DNA from: JAYPWI01 sp038135065
GTDB lineage: Bacteria; Actinomycetota; Acidimicrobiia; Acidimicrobiales; Poriferisodalaceae
Reading direction: 5' to 3'
Assembly (NCBI GenBank): GCA_038135065.1
Contig: JAYPWI010000044.1
Location: 1-18,682, forward strand
DNA: 18,682 nt
Shown here: positions 1-7,503 of the stretch, one piece after another
Numbering within the stretch: the stretch's first letter is position 1
Layout of the letters: each line of letters begins with the position of its first letter
Notes under the pieces: model-generated
What the model was told of the DNA's origin: nothing
What the model saw: only the letters and a program-made list of their open reading frames with translations
Database searches by the model: none
Position numbers and translations under genes: made by a program

Positions 1-2864
1 CGGCCGGACGCCACCTGCTTGATGGCCGAACGGCGGAGGTCCCCGTTAGGGTCGGGGGTGAAGCGGTCTGGATCCTCGCCCCCCTCGCCGGTGTTGGACT
101 TGCCGCCGATGCGGTTCATGGCGATGGCCAGGGTCTCGTGGGCCTCGGCCGAGATGGAGCCGTAGCTCATCGCTCCCGTGCTGAAGCGTCGGAAGATCTC
201 GCTGGCTGGTTCCACCTCGTCGATGGGGATCGGGCCTCCGTCGGCGGGCTTGAGCTTGAACAGCCCGCGGAGTGTCGCCAGATGGGCGGCCTGGTCGTCG
301 ATGAGGCGGGTGTACTCCTTGAACACCTCGTAGCGCCCGGACCTGGTGGAGTGCTGGAGCTTGTAGACGGTCTCGGGGTTGAAGAGGTGGTACTCACCCT
401 CCCGTCGCCACTGGTACTCGCCGCCGGCCCACAGGTCGCGATGGGCGTCCTCGCTGGGGTTGTCCAGATAGGCGTAGCGGTGGCGCATGGCCACTTCTTC
501 GGCGAGCACGTCCAGGCCCACCCCGCCCAGCTTGGAGGTGGTGCCGGTGAAGAACTCGGCGATGGTCGCGGCGTCGAGGCCGACGCACTCGAACACCTGG
601 GCTCCGGTGTAGGACGCCACCGTGGAGATGCCCATCTTGGACATGATCTTCAGCACGCCCTTGGAGCACGCTTTCACGAAGTTGCGGTGGGCGGTTCGCT
701 CGTCGACATCGGTGATGACCCCTTGGCGGATGAGATCGCCGATGGTCTCGAAGGCCAAGTAGGGGTTGATGGCCCCGGCTCCGAAGCCCAGGAGCAGGGC
801 CATGTGGTGCACCTCGCGGGCGTCGCCGCACTCCACGACCAGGCCCACCTTGGTGCGGGTCTTGTTCCGGACCAGATGGTGGTGCACGGCCCCGGTGAGC
901 AACAGGGACGGGATCGGGGCCATCTCCGCATTGCTGTAGCGGTCGGAGAGCACGATGACGGTGGCCCCGCCGTCGATGGCTTCGGAGACCTTGGCCCGGA
1001 TGTCGTCGAGGGCTCGGGCCATGCCGGCCCCCCCTTCGGCGACGGGGTACAGCCCGTCGATGGCGAAGGTGGTGAACTGCGGGTGGTCACCGGCCTCGTT
1101 GAGGTAGAGGATCTTGGCCAGCTCCTCGTTGGTGAGCACCGGATAGGGCACCACGATCTGCCGACATGACTCGGGCCCCGGGGCAAGCAGGTTGCCTTCG
1201 GGTCCGATCACCGAGGCGGTCGAGGTCACGAGCTCCTCGCGAATGGCGTCGAGGGGCGGGTTGGTGACCTGCGCGAACAACTGGCTGAAGTAGTCGAACA
1301 GAAGTCGGCTGCGATTCGAGAGCACGGCGATCGGGGTGTCGGTGCCCATCGACCCAATGGGCTCGGCTCCCGAGCGGGCCATGGGGGCCAGCAGGATCCT
1401 GATCTCTTCGAGGGTGTAGCCGAACGTCCGCTGTTGCTGGACCACGGATGCGTGCTGGGGGGTCAGTAGGAAGCGGGGAGCGAGATCGTCGAGGTGGAGC
1501 AGGCCGTCTCGCAGCCAGGTCCCGTAGGGGGCGGTGTCTGCCAGGCCCTGCTTGATCTCCTCGTCCTCGACGATGCGGCCCTCGTCGGTGTCGACGAGGA
1601 ACATGCGGCCGGGCTGAAGGCGTCCCTTGCGGACCACCCGCTCCTGGTCGATCGGGAGCACGCCGACCTCGGATGCCATGACGACCAGTCCGTCGTCCGT
1701 CACCCAATACCGGGAAGGGCGGAGACCGTTGCGGTCGAGCACTGCGCCGATGACGGTCCCGTCGGTGAAGGCGATGGACGCCGGGCCATCCCAGGGCTCC
1801 ATCAGGGAGGCGTGGAACTCGTAGAAGTCACGCTTCCAGTCGGGGATGCTCTCGTGGTTCTCCCACGCCTCGGGGATCATCATCAGCACTGCGTGGGGAA
1901 GAGACCGTCCGGCCAGGTGGAGCAACTCGAGGGCCTCGTCAAAGCTGGCTGTGTCGGAGGCGTCGGGGGTCATGATCGGGTACGCCCGTTCGAGACGATC
2001 ACCGAAGGTGGGGGAGGCGAACGATCCCTCACGAGCCCGCATCCAGTTGCGGTTTCCCATCACCGTGTTGATCTCGCCGTTGTGGGCGATCAGGCGGTAC
2101 GGATGGGCCAGGGGCCAGGAGGGGAACGTGTTGGTGCTGAAGCGACTGTGGACCAGGGCCAGGGCACTGGTCAGGCGGGGGTCGGTCAGGTCGGGGAAGA
2201 ACTCCGGTACCTGATCGCAGGTCAGCATCCCCTTGTAGACCATGGTTCGGCTGCTCAGGGACGGGAAATAGACCCCTGGGTCGACCTCGTGTTCGATCCG
2301 CTTGCGGAGGACGAAGGCCCGGCGTTCGAGGTCGAGGCCGGTCAGTTCGCCCTCGTCGGCGGAACCGGCGACCACCAGGGTCCGGAAGACGGGCATGGCA
2401 TCGGTGGCAAAACTGCCGAGGCTGGCCGGATCGGTGGGAACGGGCCGCCATCCCACGGTTCGAAGGCCCTCGGCGCTGACGATGGCCTCGATGGCGGCCG
2501 CGGCCCCATCGGGGTCATCGGCGGGCAGGAACGCGATGCCCGCGGCGTAGGTCCCGGGCGCTGGGAGCTCGAAGTCGCACACGGCTCGCAGGAACTCATC
2601 GGGAAGTTGGATGAGCATCCCTGCGCCGTCGCCCACGTTGGCCTCTGCGCCGGTGGCCCCCCGATGATCGAGGTTGTACAGGCACTGCAGTCCGCGCTGG
2701 ACCATCTCGTGTGACTTGCGCCCATGCATGTCGACCACGAAGGCGACGCCGCAGGCGTCGTGTTCGGACGCAGGGTCGTAGAGCCCTTGGGCGATCGGCC
2801 GACCGTCGCCCGGCGAACGACGGGCAGGCAGGTCGACGGGCACAGCTTGATGAGAATGAGTCAC
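1..2864 (-). CDS. gltB: Glutamate synthase (GOGAT) large subunit, 3' end cut by window edge
   Basis: Transfers the amide nitrogen of glutamine to 2-oxoglutarate to make glutamate, working with the small subunit GltD in the cytoplasm. One minus-strand frame stays open from the GTG at 2864 to base 1 (954 codons of about 1500). Residues 28-45 read GLYDPASEHDACGVAFVV. Cys38 would be the class II amidotransferase nucleophile exposed after removal of a 37-residue propeptide. Further in come the typical EVGVLPIDQERVVRKGRLQP and PGRMFLVDTDEGRIVEDEE stretches of the central domain. Near the window edge are FSTGAMSYGSISAEAHE and DLRRSAIKQVASGR of the FMN-binding synthase domain. The 3Fe-4S cysteines and the C-terminal glucosyl-like domain lie outside the window. 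GTG is chosen because GAGGGA (about 2873-2878 on the complement) sits about 8 bases upstream and the amidotransferase domain follows closely. Family assignment is secure; no frameshift was noticed. Confidence 0.96.
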   Translation of the reverse strand, partial: MTHSHQAVPVDLPARRSPGDGRPIAQGLYDPASEHDACGVAFVVDMHGRKSHEMVQRGLQCLYNLDHRGATGAEANVGDGAGMLIQLPDEFLRAVCDFELPAPGTYAAGIAFLPADDPDGAAAAIEAIVSAEGLRTVGWRPVPTDPASLGSFATDAMPVFRTLVVAGSADEGELTGLDLERRAFVLRKRIEHEVDPGVYFPSLSSRTMVYKGMLTCDQVPEFFPDLTDPRLTSALALVHSRFSTNTFPSWPLAHPYRLIAHNGEINTVMGNRNWMRAREGSFASPTFGDRLERAYPIMTPDASDTASFDEALELLHLAGRSLPHAVLMMIPEAWENHESIPDWKRDFYEFHASLMEPWDGPASIAFTDGTVIGAVLDRNGLRPSRYWVTDDGLVVMASEVGVLPIDQERVVRKGRLQPGRMFLVDTDEGRIVEDEEIKQGLADTAPYGTWLRDGLLHLDDLAPRFLLTPQHASVVQQQRTFGYTLEEIRILLAPMARSGAEPIGSMGTDTPIAVLSNRSRLLFDYFSQLFAQVTNPPLDAIREELVTSTASVIGPEGNLLAPGPESCRQIVVPYPVLTNEELAKILYLNEAGDHPQFTTFAIDGLYPVAEGGAGMARALDDIRAKVSEAIDGGATVIVLSDRYSNAEMAPIPSLLLTGAVHHHLVRNKTRTKVGLVVECGDAREVHHMALLLGFGAGAINPYLAFETIGDLIRQGVITDVDERTAHRNFVKACSKGVLKIMSKMGISTVASYTGAQVFECVGLDAATIAEFFTGTTSKLGGVGLDVLAEEVAMRHRYAYLDNPSEDAHRDLWAGGEYQWRREGEYHLFNPETVYKLQHSTRSGRYEVFKEYTRLIDDQAAHLATLRGLFKLKPADGGPIPIDEVEPASEIFRRFSTGAMSYGSISAEAHETLAIAMNRIGGKSNTGEGGEDPDRFTPDPNGDLRRSAIKQVASG

Positions 2865-2922
2865 GGGCGACGTCCCTCGAACTCGAACGGAGGCCCTCTG
2901 GGGCCGGCGGACGGGTGGTGGC

Positions 2923-2932
2923 NNNNNNNNNN
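2923..2932. other. Assembly gap (10 N) upstream of gltB
   Basis: Ten Ns break the sequence 58 bases upstream of the gltB start, between gltB and the MFS gene. The flanks share no more than a base, so true adjacency cannot be argued. The gltB promoter and any leader or small gene may be missing. The last visible bases before gltB include a small inverted repeat, GGCCC-TCTG-GGGCC (2892-2905). Confidence 0.98.
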
Positions 2933-3008
2933 CCGAATCGGCCGTATCAGCGGGACGTCGTTGGCCCGCCAGGGGACAAGGTAGCGCTCCGGGCGGTCCC
3001 GATGACAA

Positions 3009-4211
3009 TCATGGGTCCACCTTCGCACCGTGTCGGCGGCTCCACCCAAGCGTCGAGGCGCTGATGAGGATCGAGGCCACCATGATGCCAATCCCTACAC
3101 CGTGACCACCGGTTGCGTCGGCCAGGGCACCAGCGCCCAGCGGGCCGAGTCCCCCGGCGATCGAGAACACAGTGTGTTGGACCCCCATCAGCATGCCGAG
3201 GTCATCGGGATCGAAGAGCTCCTGTGCGTAGATGGCCTGCAGGGGGCTGGTCGCCCCGAGGGCTACCCCGACGAGCACGGCATACACGACGGCGGCCCCG
3301 ATCGATCCGACCCATAGCAAGGCGATCCCGCCGGCCGTAGCCAGATACGCGACCAGGAGCGAGGTACGTGCACCGCGCCGGGCCACTGTCGCAATCAAGC
3401 CGACCCGTCCGAAGATCTGGCAGCCGCCGCGCAGTCCGGCCAGGGTCGCCGCCGTTCCTGCGGTGATGCCTGCGGCCTGCATGATGGGGACCTGGAAGAC
3501 CAGGACGCTGGAGTACGCAGCGCCGGCAAAGAAATAGGCGACGAGCATCCAGCGAATCGTCGGGTCCGAGAGTGCTTGTCGCATCGCTGTGAAGGGGTTG
3601 GCGCTGGGCTTCCGGCCGGCCGGTGTTGCTCCGCCCGGGACCAACAGGGCGGCGACCAGGGCCCCTGCGATGGCGCTGATGGCAAAGATGCGGGCGGCGG
3701 GGCGCCACCCGTACGCATCGATCAGGAACTGGCCGACCGGGAGGTAGATCGGGCTGCAAAATGCTCCGATCGCTGTGAGGACCGTGATGCCGGCTGCTGA
3801 GTTGGTGGGGCTCACCCGAGCGGCTGCCGCCGTCGTGACGTGGTAGAAGCCGGTCGTTCCAACGATCCCGGCCCCCAGGGCGTAGCCGAGAGCGAACACC
3901 CACTGGCGCGACGCCCACGCGCTGGCGAGCAGAATGACCGCTCCGACCGCTTGGACACCGAACAGTGCGGTGCCTCCCCAGCGGTCGAGGATGCGACCGC
4001 CAGCCGAGGCTGCCAGGCCGTTGACGATCTGAGCGCCAGCGAACACCCCACCGAGCGAGGCCAGGGACCATCCCTGGTCGGCATTGATGGGGCCGACCAG
4101 GATGCCGAACGCATAGAACGAGCTGCCGTAGGCAGTGATGGTGACCACGCCGAGGGCGACCACCGACATCCATCCACGGATCTTGGTGTGTGACGGCACG
4201 GTCGTGGGCAC
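3009..4211 (-). CDS. Major facilitator superfamily transporter
   Basis: A 400-residue polytopic membrane protein of usual MFS size (about 12 helices). After a short polar N-terminus the first helix reads through SVVALGVVTITAYGSSFYAF. The loop after helix 2 has GRILDRWGG, a version of the MFS motif A (G-x-L-x-D-R-x-G). Alternating hydrophobic segments follow to the end. The helix 1 style (YGSSFYAFGILVGPI followed by GWS) resembles the monocarboxylate/oxalate-formate antiporter-like branch, but the substrate cannot be read from sequence. The assigned start is a GTG at 4211. GTG at 4199 and ATG at 4169 are in-frame alternatives, and no clear Shine-Dalgarno precedes 4211. A TAGGCT hexamer nine bases upstream may be a -10 element giving a nearly leaderless mRNA. 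It lies between the SH3 lipoprotein gene and gltB on the same strand. Confidence 0.85.
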   Translation of the reverse strand: MPTTVPSHTKIRGWMSVVALGVVTITAYGSSFYAFGILVGPINADQGWSLASLGGVFAGAQIVNGLAASAGGRILDRWGGTALFGVQAVGAVILLASAWASRQWVFALGYALGAGIVGTTGFYHVTTAAAARVSPTNSAAGITVLTAIGAFCSPIYLPVGQFLIDAYGWRPAARIFAISAIAGALVAALLVPGGATPAGRKPSANPFTAMRQALSDPTIRWMLVAYFFAGAAYSSVLVFQVPIMQAAGITAGTAATLAGLRGGCQIFGRVGLIATVARRGARTSLLVAYLATAGGIALLWVGSIGAAVVYAVLVGVALGATSPLQAIYAQELFDPDDLGMLMGVQHTVFSIAGGLGPLGAGALADATGGHGVGIGIMVASILISASTLGWSRRHGAKVDP

Positions 4212-4220
4212 TGATCGGTC

Positions 4221-4226
4221 AGCCTA
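4221..4226 (-). promoter_or_regulatory. Putative -10 element for the MFS gene
   Basis: TAGGCT on the minus strand fits TAnnnT and lies nine bases before the GTG at 4211. If used, transcription would start only 2-3 bases before the start codon. No convincing -35 hexamer is visible. It is the weakest member of a set of such elements in this window. Confidence 0.35.
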
Positions 4227-4285
4227 TGACGGGGTCGCAGTGCCGTGCGGTGGATCGCTTCCATAGCGGGTGCGACCCGGCGGGC

Positions 4286-5152
4286 TCACGGCAACGATCG
4301 GTCTCGACATGGGTCGGGTTGTTCGTCGCCATTGACGCCGTAGCGACAGATGACGGTCGACGTCACGGCCCGAAGTTGCCATCCTCCAGCGATCCCTGCA
4401 GCGCTGATCTGCAGCCTGGCACCCATCACGGGTAGCTCGTCGAGCGCAAGGACATCGACGCCGACGGTGCCGACGATCCCGTCGACCGGCGCTTGGGTGA
4501 TCCGGGCTCTCGTGTTCCCCGTCGATCCGACGAGGTCGCCTGTCACCTCCGCGAGTTCGGTGAGTGTCGTGGCGGAGAGGGATCCGCCAGCGGCGAGAAG
4601 TACCTCTTCGGTTCGATCCTCAGTTCTCCCGAGGTAACCCAGAAACGAGGAACTGGCCCAGCCGGTGATTGCCCCTACCTCGAGCTCGATCCACCTACTG
4701 GAGCCGACCCGTTCCTCGTTGCCGGTCGGAGCGAGAGATGAGGTGCCGGGCGTGATGGCAAGGAGTACTTCTCCGCGAGTCCCCGGGGCGTCGCGCAGGT
4801 TCAGATGGGCGCTGTAGCCCACGCCCACGAGTTCGAGTTCGGAGGTGGCTGCAATCGAGACGGCTGCCGGCTCGAGGCTGGTGGTCGAGTTCGGCACCTC
4901 GGTCACCGCGGCGGCGGTCGCGGCAGTGCTCGGGGGGGTGGGAACGGCTGCCGGCGGGGTGCGAGAGGCGGTGACGACGGGTGCCGCCGACGTCGGTTGG
5001 GCCATCCTCGCCCCGCCGCCCAACACCACCAGGGAGCTCACCTCGGGCTCGGAGGCCTCGGCGCATGCCCCGGCGAGCGCCAGACCAACGGTCCAGGACA
5101 GGACAAGGGGCAACCTTGCGCGTCGAGAGGTTCTTCGTCGAACGTCGTCCAT
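4286..5152 (-). CDS. Secreted SH3-domain probable lipoprotein
   Basis: A 288-residue exported protein of unknown role. The start is the ATG at 5152 because two purine-rich blocks (GAGGGG and AGGGG) precede it; an upstream TTG at 5206 is in frame but less likely. Residues 1-13 are Arg-rich, 14-29 hydrophobic, and LAGAC ends at Cys30, a permissive Gram-positive lipobox that suggests lipid anchoring outside the cell. Residues about 50-100 are a Pro/Thr/Ala-rich linker. Residues about 107-176 resemble a bacterial SH3 (SH3b) domain, with HLNLRDAPGTRGEVL and a GWASSSFLGYL ending; such domains often bind cell wall or mediate protein contacts. The C-terminal 110 residues are unassigned and carry two cysteines (269, 282) that could pair. 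It lies 80 bases after ssuD on the same strand. Function is unknown. Confidence 0.75.
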   Translation of the reverse strand: MDDVRRRTSRRARLPLVLSWTVGLALAGACAEASEPEVSSLVVLGGGARMAQPTSAAPVVTASRTPPAAVPTPPSTAATAAAVTEVPNSTTSLEPAAVSIAATSELELVGVGYSAHLNLRDAPGTRGEVLLAITPGTSSLAPTGNEERVGSSRWIELEVGAITGWASSSFLGYLGRTEDRTEEVLLAAGGSLSATTLTELAEVTGDLVGSTGNTRARITQAPVDGIVGTVGVDVLALDELPVMGARLQISAAGIAGGWQLRAVTSTVICRYGVNGDEQPDPCRDRSLP

Positions 5153-5180
5153 ATGCCCCTGCCCCTCTGCCCGGTAGGAC

Positions 5181-5200
5181 GGGTCGCCGATGCGGCGCCC
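5181..5200 (-). terminator. GC hairpin between ssuD and the SH3 lipoprotein gene
   Basis: GGG, a one-base bulge, then CGCCG-ATG-CGGCG and CCC form an eight-pair stem with a 3-base loop 33 bases past the ssuD stop. There is no T-tract on either strand, so it would be an atypical terminator, or a processing or leader hairpin for the downstream gene. It is assigned as a weak candidate only. Confidence 0.3.
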
Positions 5201-5232
5201 GAGCAAGCTACTCCGTTCCGCAGCGGTGCGTC

Positions 5233-6339
5233 TCAGCGGAAGGAGAACACGGGGGCGTCAGCGTTGTCGGGCAGATGCAGGAGGCCTCGCTGGGCAAGGA
5301 TGGGAAACACCCCCTCGGCGAACCAGTAGGCCTCCTCGAGATGTGGATAGCCGCTGAGAACGAACTCCTCGAAGCCGATCTCGTGATACTCGGCGATCCG
5401 ATCGGCCACCTCGGCGAAGGACCCGACCAGGGCCGTGCCGGCCCCGCCCCGAACCAAGCCGATACCGGCCCAGACATTGGGGTGAACCTCGAGGTCGGTG
5501 CGTCGTCCCTGATGGAGGCTGGCCATGCGCCGTTGTCCTTCGGACATGGTGGCTGCGAATTCCGTCTGGGCTGCCGCGATCGCCTGGTCGTCGATGGCGG
5601 CGAGCAGGGCCTCGGCTTCGGTCCAGGCCTGGTGGCTCGTCGGCCTGGCGATCACGTGGAAGCGGACACCGAAGCGGATACCCCTGCCCTGGTCGGCGGC
5701 CAGGGCGCGGACCCGTTGGATGCGCTCCCTCACCATGTCGGGTGGTTCTCCCCAGGCCAGGTACACGTCCACGTGGCGGGCGGCTACGTCCTCCGCGCCT
5801 GGCGAGGCCCCGCCGAAATAGATCTCGGGCCGGGGATCTGGGGCCGCGCGCGTGGTGGCCCCAGCGACGGTGAAGTGCTCGCCCTCGAAGTCGTATGGAG
5901 TTTCGTTCCACGCGTGGCGCATGATCTGCAGGAATTCGCCGGTCCTTCGGTAGCGGTCCTCCTTGTCGAGCCAGTCCCCGAACCGGTTGAGCTCCCGAGG
6001 CTCGGCGCCGGTGACAATGTTGACCAGGAGGCGGCCATCAGACATGCGCTGGTATGTCGAGGCCATCTGGGCGGCCAGGGTGGGGGACAGCAGGCCGGGT
6101 CGGAAGGCGACCAGGAACTTGATCCGCCGGGTGAGTGGTATCAGCGACGCAGTGGACAACCAGGCGTCCTCGCAGCCGGTTCCACAGGGTGTGAGGAGGC
6201 CCTCGTAGCCAAGGGCGTCGCACGCTTGGGCGATCTGGGCCAGGTACTGGTGGGTGGGCGCCCGCCGATGGGCCTCCGGGCCCTGGGGGAGCACCTCCCT
6301 GGAGTCCCCGCCGGTGGGCAGAAACCAGTGGATCTTCAT
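5233..6339 (-). CDS. ssuD: FMNH2-dependent alkanesulfonate monooxygenase
   Basis: Splits alkanesulfonates into an aldehyde and sulfite using reduced FMN and oxygen, giving sulfur when sulfate is scarce. The 368-residue product (E. coli SsuD is about 380) follows the family along its whole length. It has KIHWFLPTGGD at the N-terminus, GCEDAWL with Cys56 at the place of E. coli Cys54, IKFLVAFRPGLLSPTLAAQ, the LVNIVTGAEP strand, IYFGGASPGAE, VDVYLAWGEPPDMV, RFGVRFHVIAR, and the mobile-loop GIGLVRGGAGTALVG with its conserved Arg. FVLSGYPHLEEAYWF ends the domain. The ATG at 6339 follows GGGGGTGA closely. No flavin reductase (ssuE) or sulfonate ABC transporter gene is adjacent, so reduced flavin must come from elsewhere. 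SsuD is a luciferase-like monooxygenase. A related sulfonate or sulfone monooxygenase is the main alternative, but similarity to SsuD itself is strong. Confidence 0.9.
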   Translation of the reverse strand: MKIHWFLPTGGDSREVLPQGPEAHRRAPTHQYLAQIAQACDALGYEGLLTPCGTGCEDAWLSTASLIPLTRRIKFLVAFRPGLLSPTLAAQMASTYQRMSDGRLLVNIVTGAEPRELNRFGDWLDKEDRYRRTGEFLQIMRHAWNETPYDFEGEHFTVAGATTRAAPDPRPEIYFGGASPGAEDVAARHVDVYLAWGEPPDMVRERIQRVRALAADQGRGIRFGVRFHVIARPTSHQAWTEAEALLAAIDDQAIAAAQTEFAATMSEGQRRMASLHQGRRTDLEVHPNVWAGIGLVRGGAGTALVGSFAEVADRIAEYHEIGFEEFVLSGYPHLEEAYWFAEGVFPILAQRGLLHLPDNADAPVFSFR

Positions 6340-6362
6340 CGGTCACCCCCGTCAACTGTGCA

Positions 6363-6374
6363 GACCGCGCGGTC
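6363..6374. promoter_or_regulatory. Perfect 12-bp palindrome in the ssuD/argC divergent region
   Basis: GACCGCGCGGTC is a perfect inverted repeat 23 bases upstream of the ssuD ATG and about 20 bases from the ARG box. It could be an operator for a regulator of ssuD or simply GC-rich chance. No known regulator consensus is recognised. Confidence 0.35.
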
Positions 6375-6394
6375 CTCACAATCTCATGCATTCG

Positions 6395-6412
6395 AGTGAA
6401 TAGTCTTGCAGT
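6395..6412 (+). promoter_or_regulatory. ARG box (ArgR operator) of the arginine operon
   Basis: AGTGAATAGTCTTGCAGT keeps the two informative half sites of the ArgR/AhrC consensus, TGAAT, a five-base spacer, then TGCA, as in the Bacillus-type box (TGAATAAAAATKCA). It stands out because the surrounding DNA is GC-rich. It overlaps the likely -35 of argC, so bound ArgR would block RNA polymerase. The ArgR gene is four genes downstream, so autoregulation is expected. The flanking ATTC at 6390-6393 also forms a small inverted repeat with the GAAT of the box. Confidence 0.6.
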
Positions 6413-6433
6413 TCTGTGGTGGTCCTGTATCCT
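6407..6433 (+). promoter_or_regulatory. argC promoter, probably giving a leaderless mRNA
   Basis: TTGCAG (6407-6412) and TATCCT (6428-6433) make a -35/-10 pair with a rather short 15-base spacer. The hexamer ends eight bases before the argC ATG at 6442, so transcription would begin at or just before the start codon. No Shine-Dalgarno precedes that ATG, which agrees with leaderless translation. Confidence 0.5.
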
Positions 6434-6441
6434 CACCACCC

Positions 6442-7503
6442 ATGTCCAGTGTCGCACCGACAACCTCAGGCCACTGTTCGGGTTCCCTCAGGGTCGGCAT
6501 CGTCGGCGCGTCGGGCTTCACTGGTGCCGAGTTGCTTCGACTGATCGCCGGTCATCCCACGTTCGATCTTGTGGTGGCAACTGGCGACTCCCAAGCGGGC
6601 GCCAGGGTCAAGGACCTGTACCCGAGTCTTGCCGCCGCCTACGGCGATCTTGCTTACGCCGCCTACGATCCGATCGAATTCGAGGGCCTCGACGCCGTGT
6701 TCCTCGGTCTTCCTCACATGGCGAGTCAGCCCGTTGTCGCTGATTTGTTCGGCCGGGTGGGGTGCATCCTGGACCTGGGCAGTGACTTCCGGCTGAACGA
6801 CCCCGAGCTGTATCCGCAGTGGTACGGGGCGGAGCACACCATGCCCGAGTTGCTCGGGTCGTTCGTGTACGGGCTTCCCGAACTCCATCGGAGTGAGTTG
6901 GTTGGAGCGAAGGGTGTCGCAGTGCCCGGTTGCTATCCCACGACGGCCTCTCTCGCCCTGGTCCCCTTCGCCCGAGAAGGGTTGATCGAAACGACCGGGG
7001 TGATCGTCGATGCGGCGAGTGGGGTCAGTGGGGCAGGACGGGCGCCCAAACCGAACACCACCTTTTCTGCCGTAGACGAGAACTTCAACGCCTACGGTCT
7101 GCTCGATCATCGCCACACCCCCGAGATAGAGCAGGTCACGGGCTGTCAGGTGCTCTTCACCCCACACTTGGCCCCCATGATCAGGGGCATTCTTGCCACC
7201 TGTTACGCCCGTCCCGTCGATCCGGCCATGTCGACCGAGGACGCCCTCGCCGTGCTCGAGGCCTTCTACGCCGACGAGCCGTTCGTCGTCGTGGACGAGG
7301 CGCCGCCGTCCACCAAGGCCACCACGGGCGCGAACACGGTGCACCTCACCGCCCGGGTCGACCCACGAACTGGCTGGCTCATCGTTCTCAGCGCGCTCGA
7401 CAACCTCGTCAAGGGGGCCTCGGGAGGGGCCATCCAGAGCGCCAATGTGGTGTTTGGCCTCGATGAGACGGCCGGCCTGCCGACCACGGGGTTGATGCCA
7501 TGA
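6442..7503 (+). CDS. argC: N-acetyl-gamma-glutamyl-phosphate reductase
   Basis: Third step of ornithine synthesis: NADPH-dependent reduction of N-acetylglutamyl phosphate to the semialdehyde. The 353-residue product has the Rossmann motif VGIVGASGFTGAEL at about residues 18-31. The active-site Cys164 lies in AVPGCYPTTA, the DENFNAYGLLDHRHTPEIEQ substrate region follows, and HLAPMIRGI is the conserved dimerisation/active-site stretch. The ATG at 6442 is preferred over an in-frame TTG at 6406 because the TTG lies inside the ARG box and before the predicted -10. This start leaves a Ser/Thr-rich N-terminal tail of about 16 residues before the Rossmann fold. It heads the arginine operon. Its stop overlaps the argB start (ATGA at 7500-7503), so the two are translationally coupled and argJ is not between them. 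Confidence 0.96.
   Translation: MSSVAPTTSGHCSGSLRVGIVGASGFTGAELLRLIAGHPTFDLVVATGDSQAGARVKDLYPSLAAAYGDLAYAAYDPIEFEGLDAVFLGLPHMASQPVVADLFGRVGCILDLGSDFRLNDPELYPQWYGAEHTMPELLGSFVYGLPELHRSELVGAKGVAVPGCYPTTASLALVPFAREGLIETTGVIVDAASGVSGAGRAPKPNTTFSAVDENFNAYGLLDHRHTPEIEQVTGCQVLFTPHLAPMIRGILATCYARPVDPAMSTEDALAVLEAFYADEPFVVVDEAPPSTKATTGANTVHLTARVDPRTGWLIVLSALDNLVKGASGGAIQSANVVFGLDETAGLPTTGLMP

Noticed and set aside
1494..2714. 406-codon plus-strand frame over gltB
   Set aside because: It is antisense to conserved GltB sequence and an artefact of high GC.
2955..3002. Possible terminator CGGGAC...GTCCCG downstream of the MFS gene
   Set aside because: The loop is about 35-40 bases with only a weak inner pairing and no T-tract, beside an assembly gap.
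2861..3091. Open frames running through the first N gap
   Set aside because: Translation through unknown bases has no meaning, and the flanks lack codon or domain support.
6378..6390. A second ARG box, ACAAT-N4-TGCA, upstream of the first
   Set aside because: The left half matches only three of five bases and the spacer is one base short.
4981..6399. 472-codon plus-strand frame over ssuD
   Set aside because: It is antisense to a full-length SsuD with all family motifs, and the translated product has no recognisable domain.
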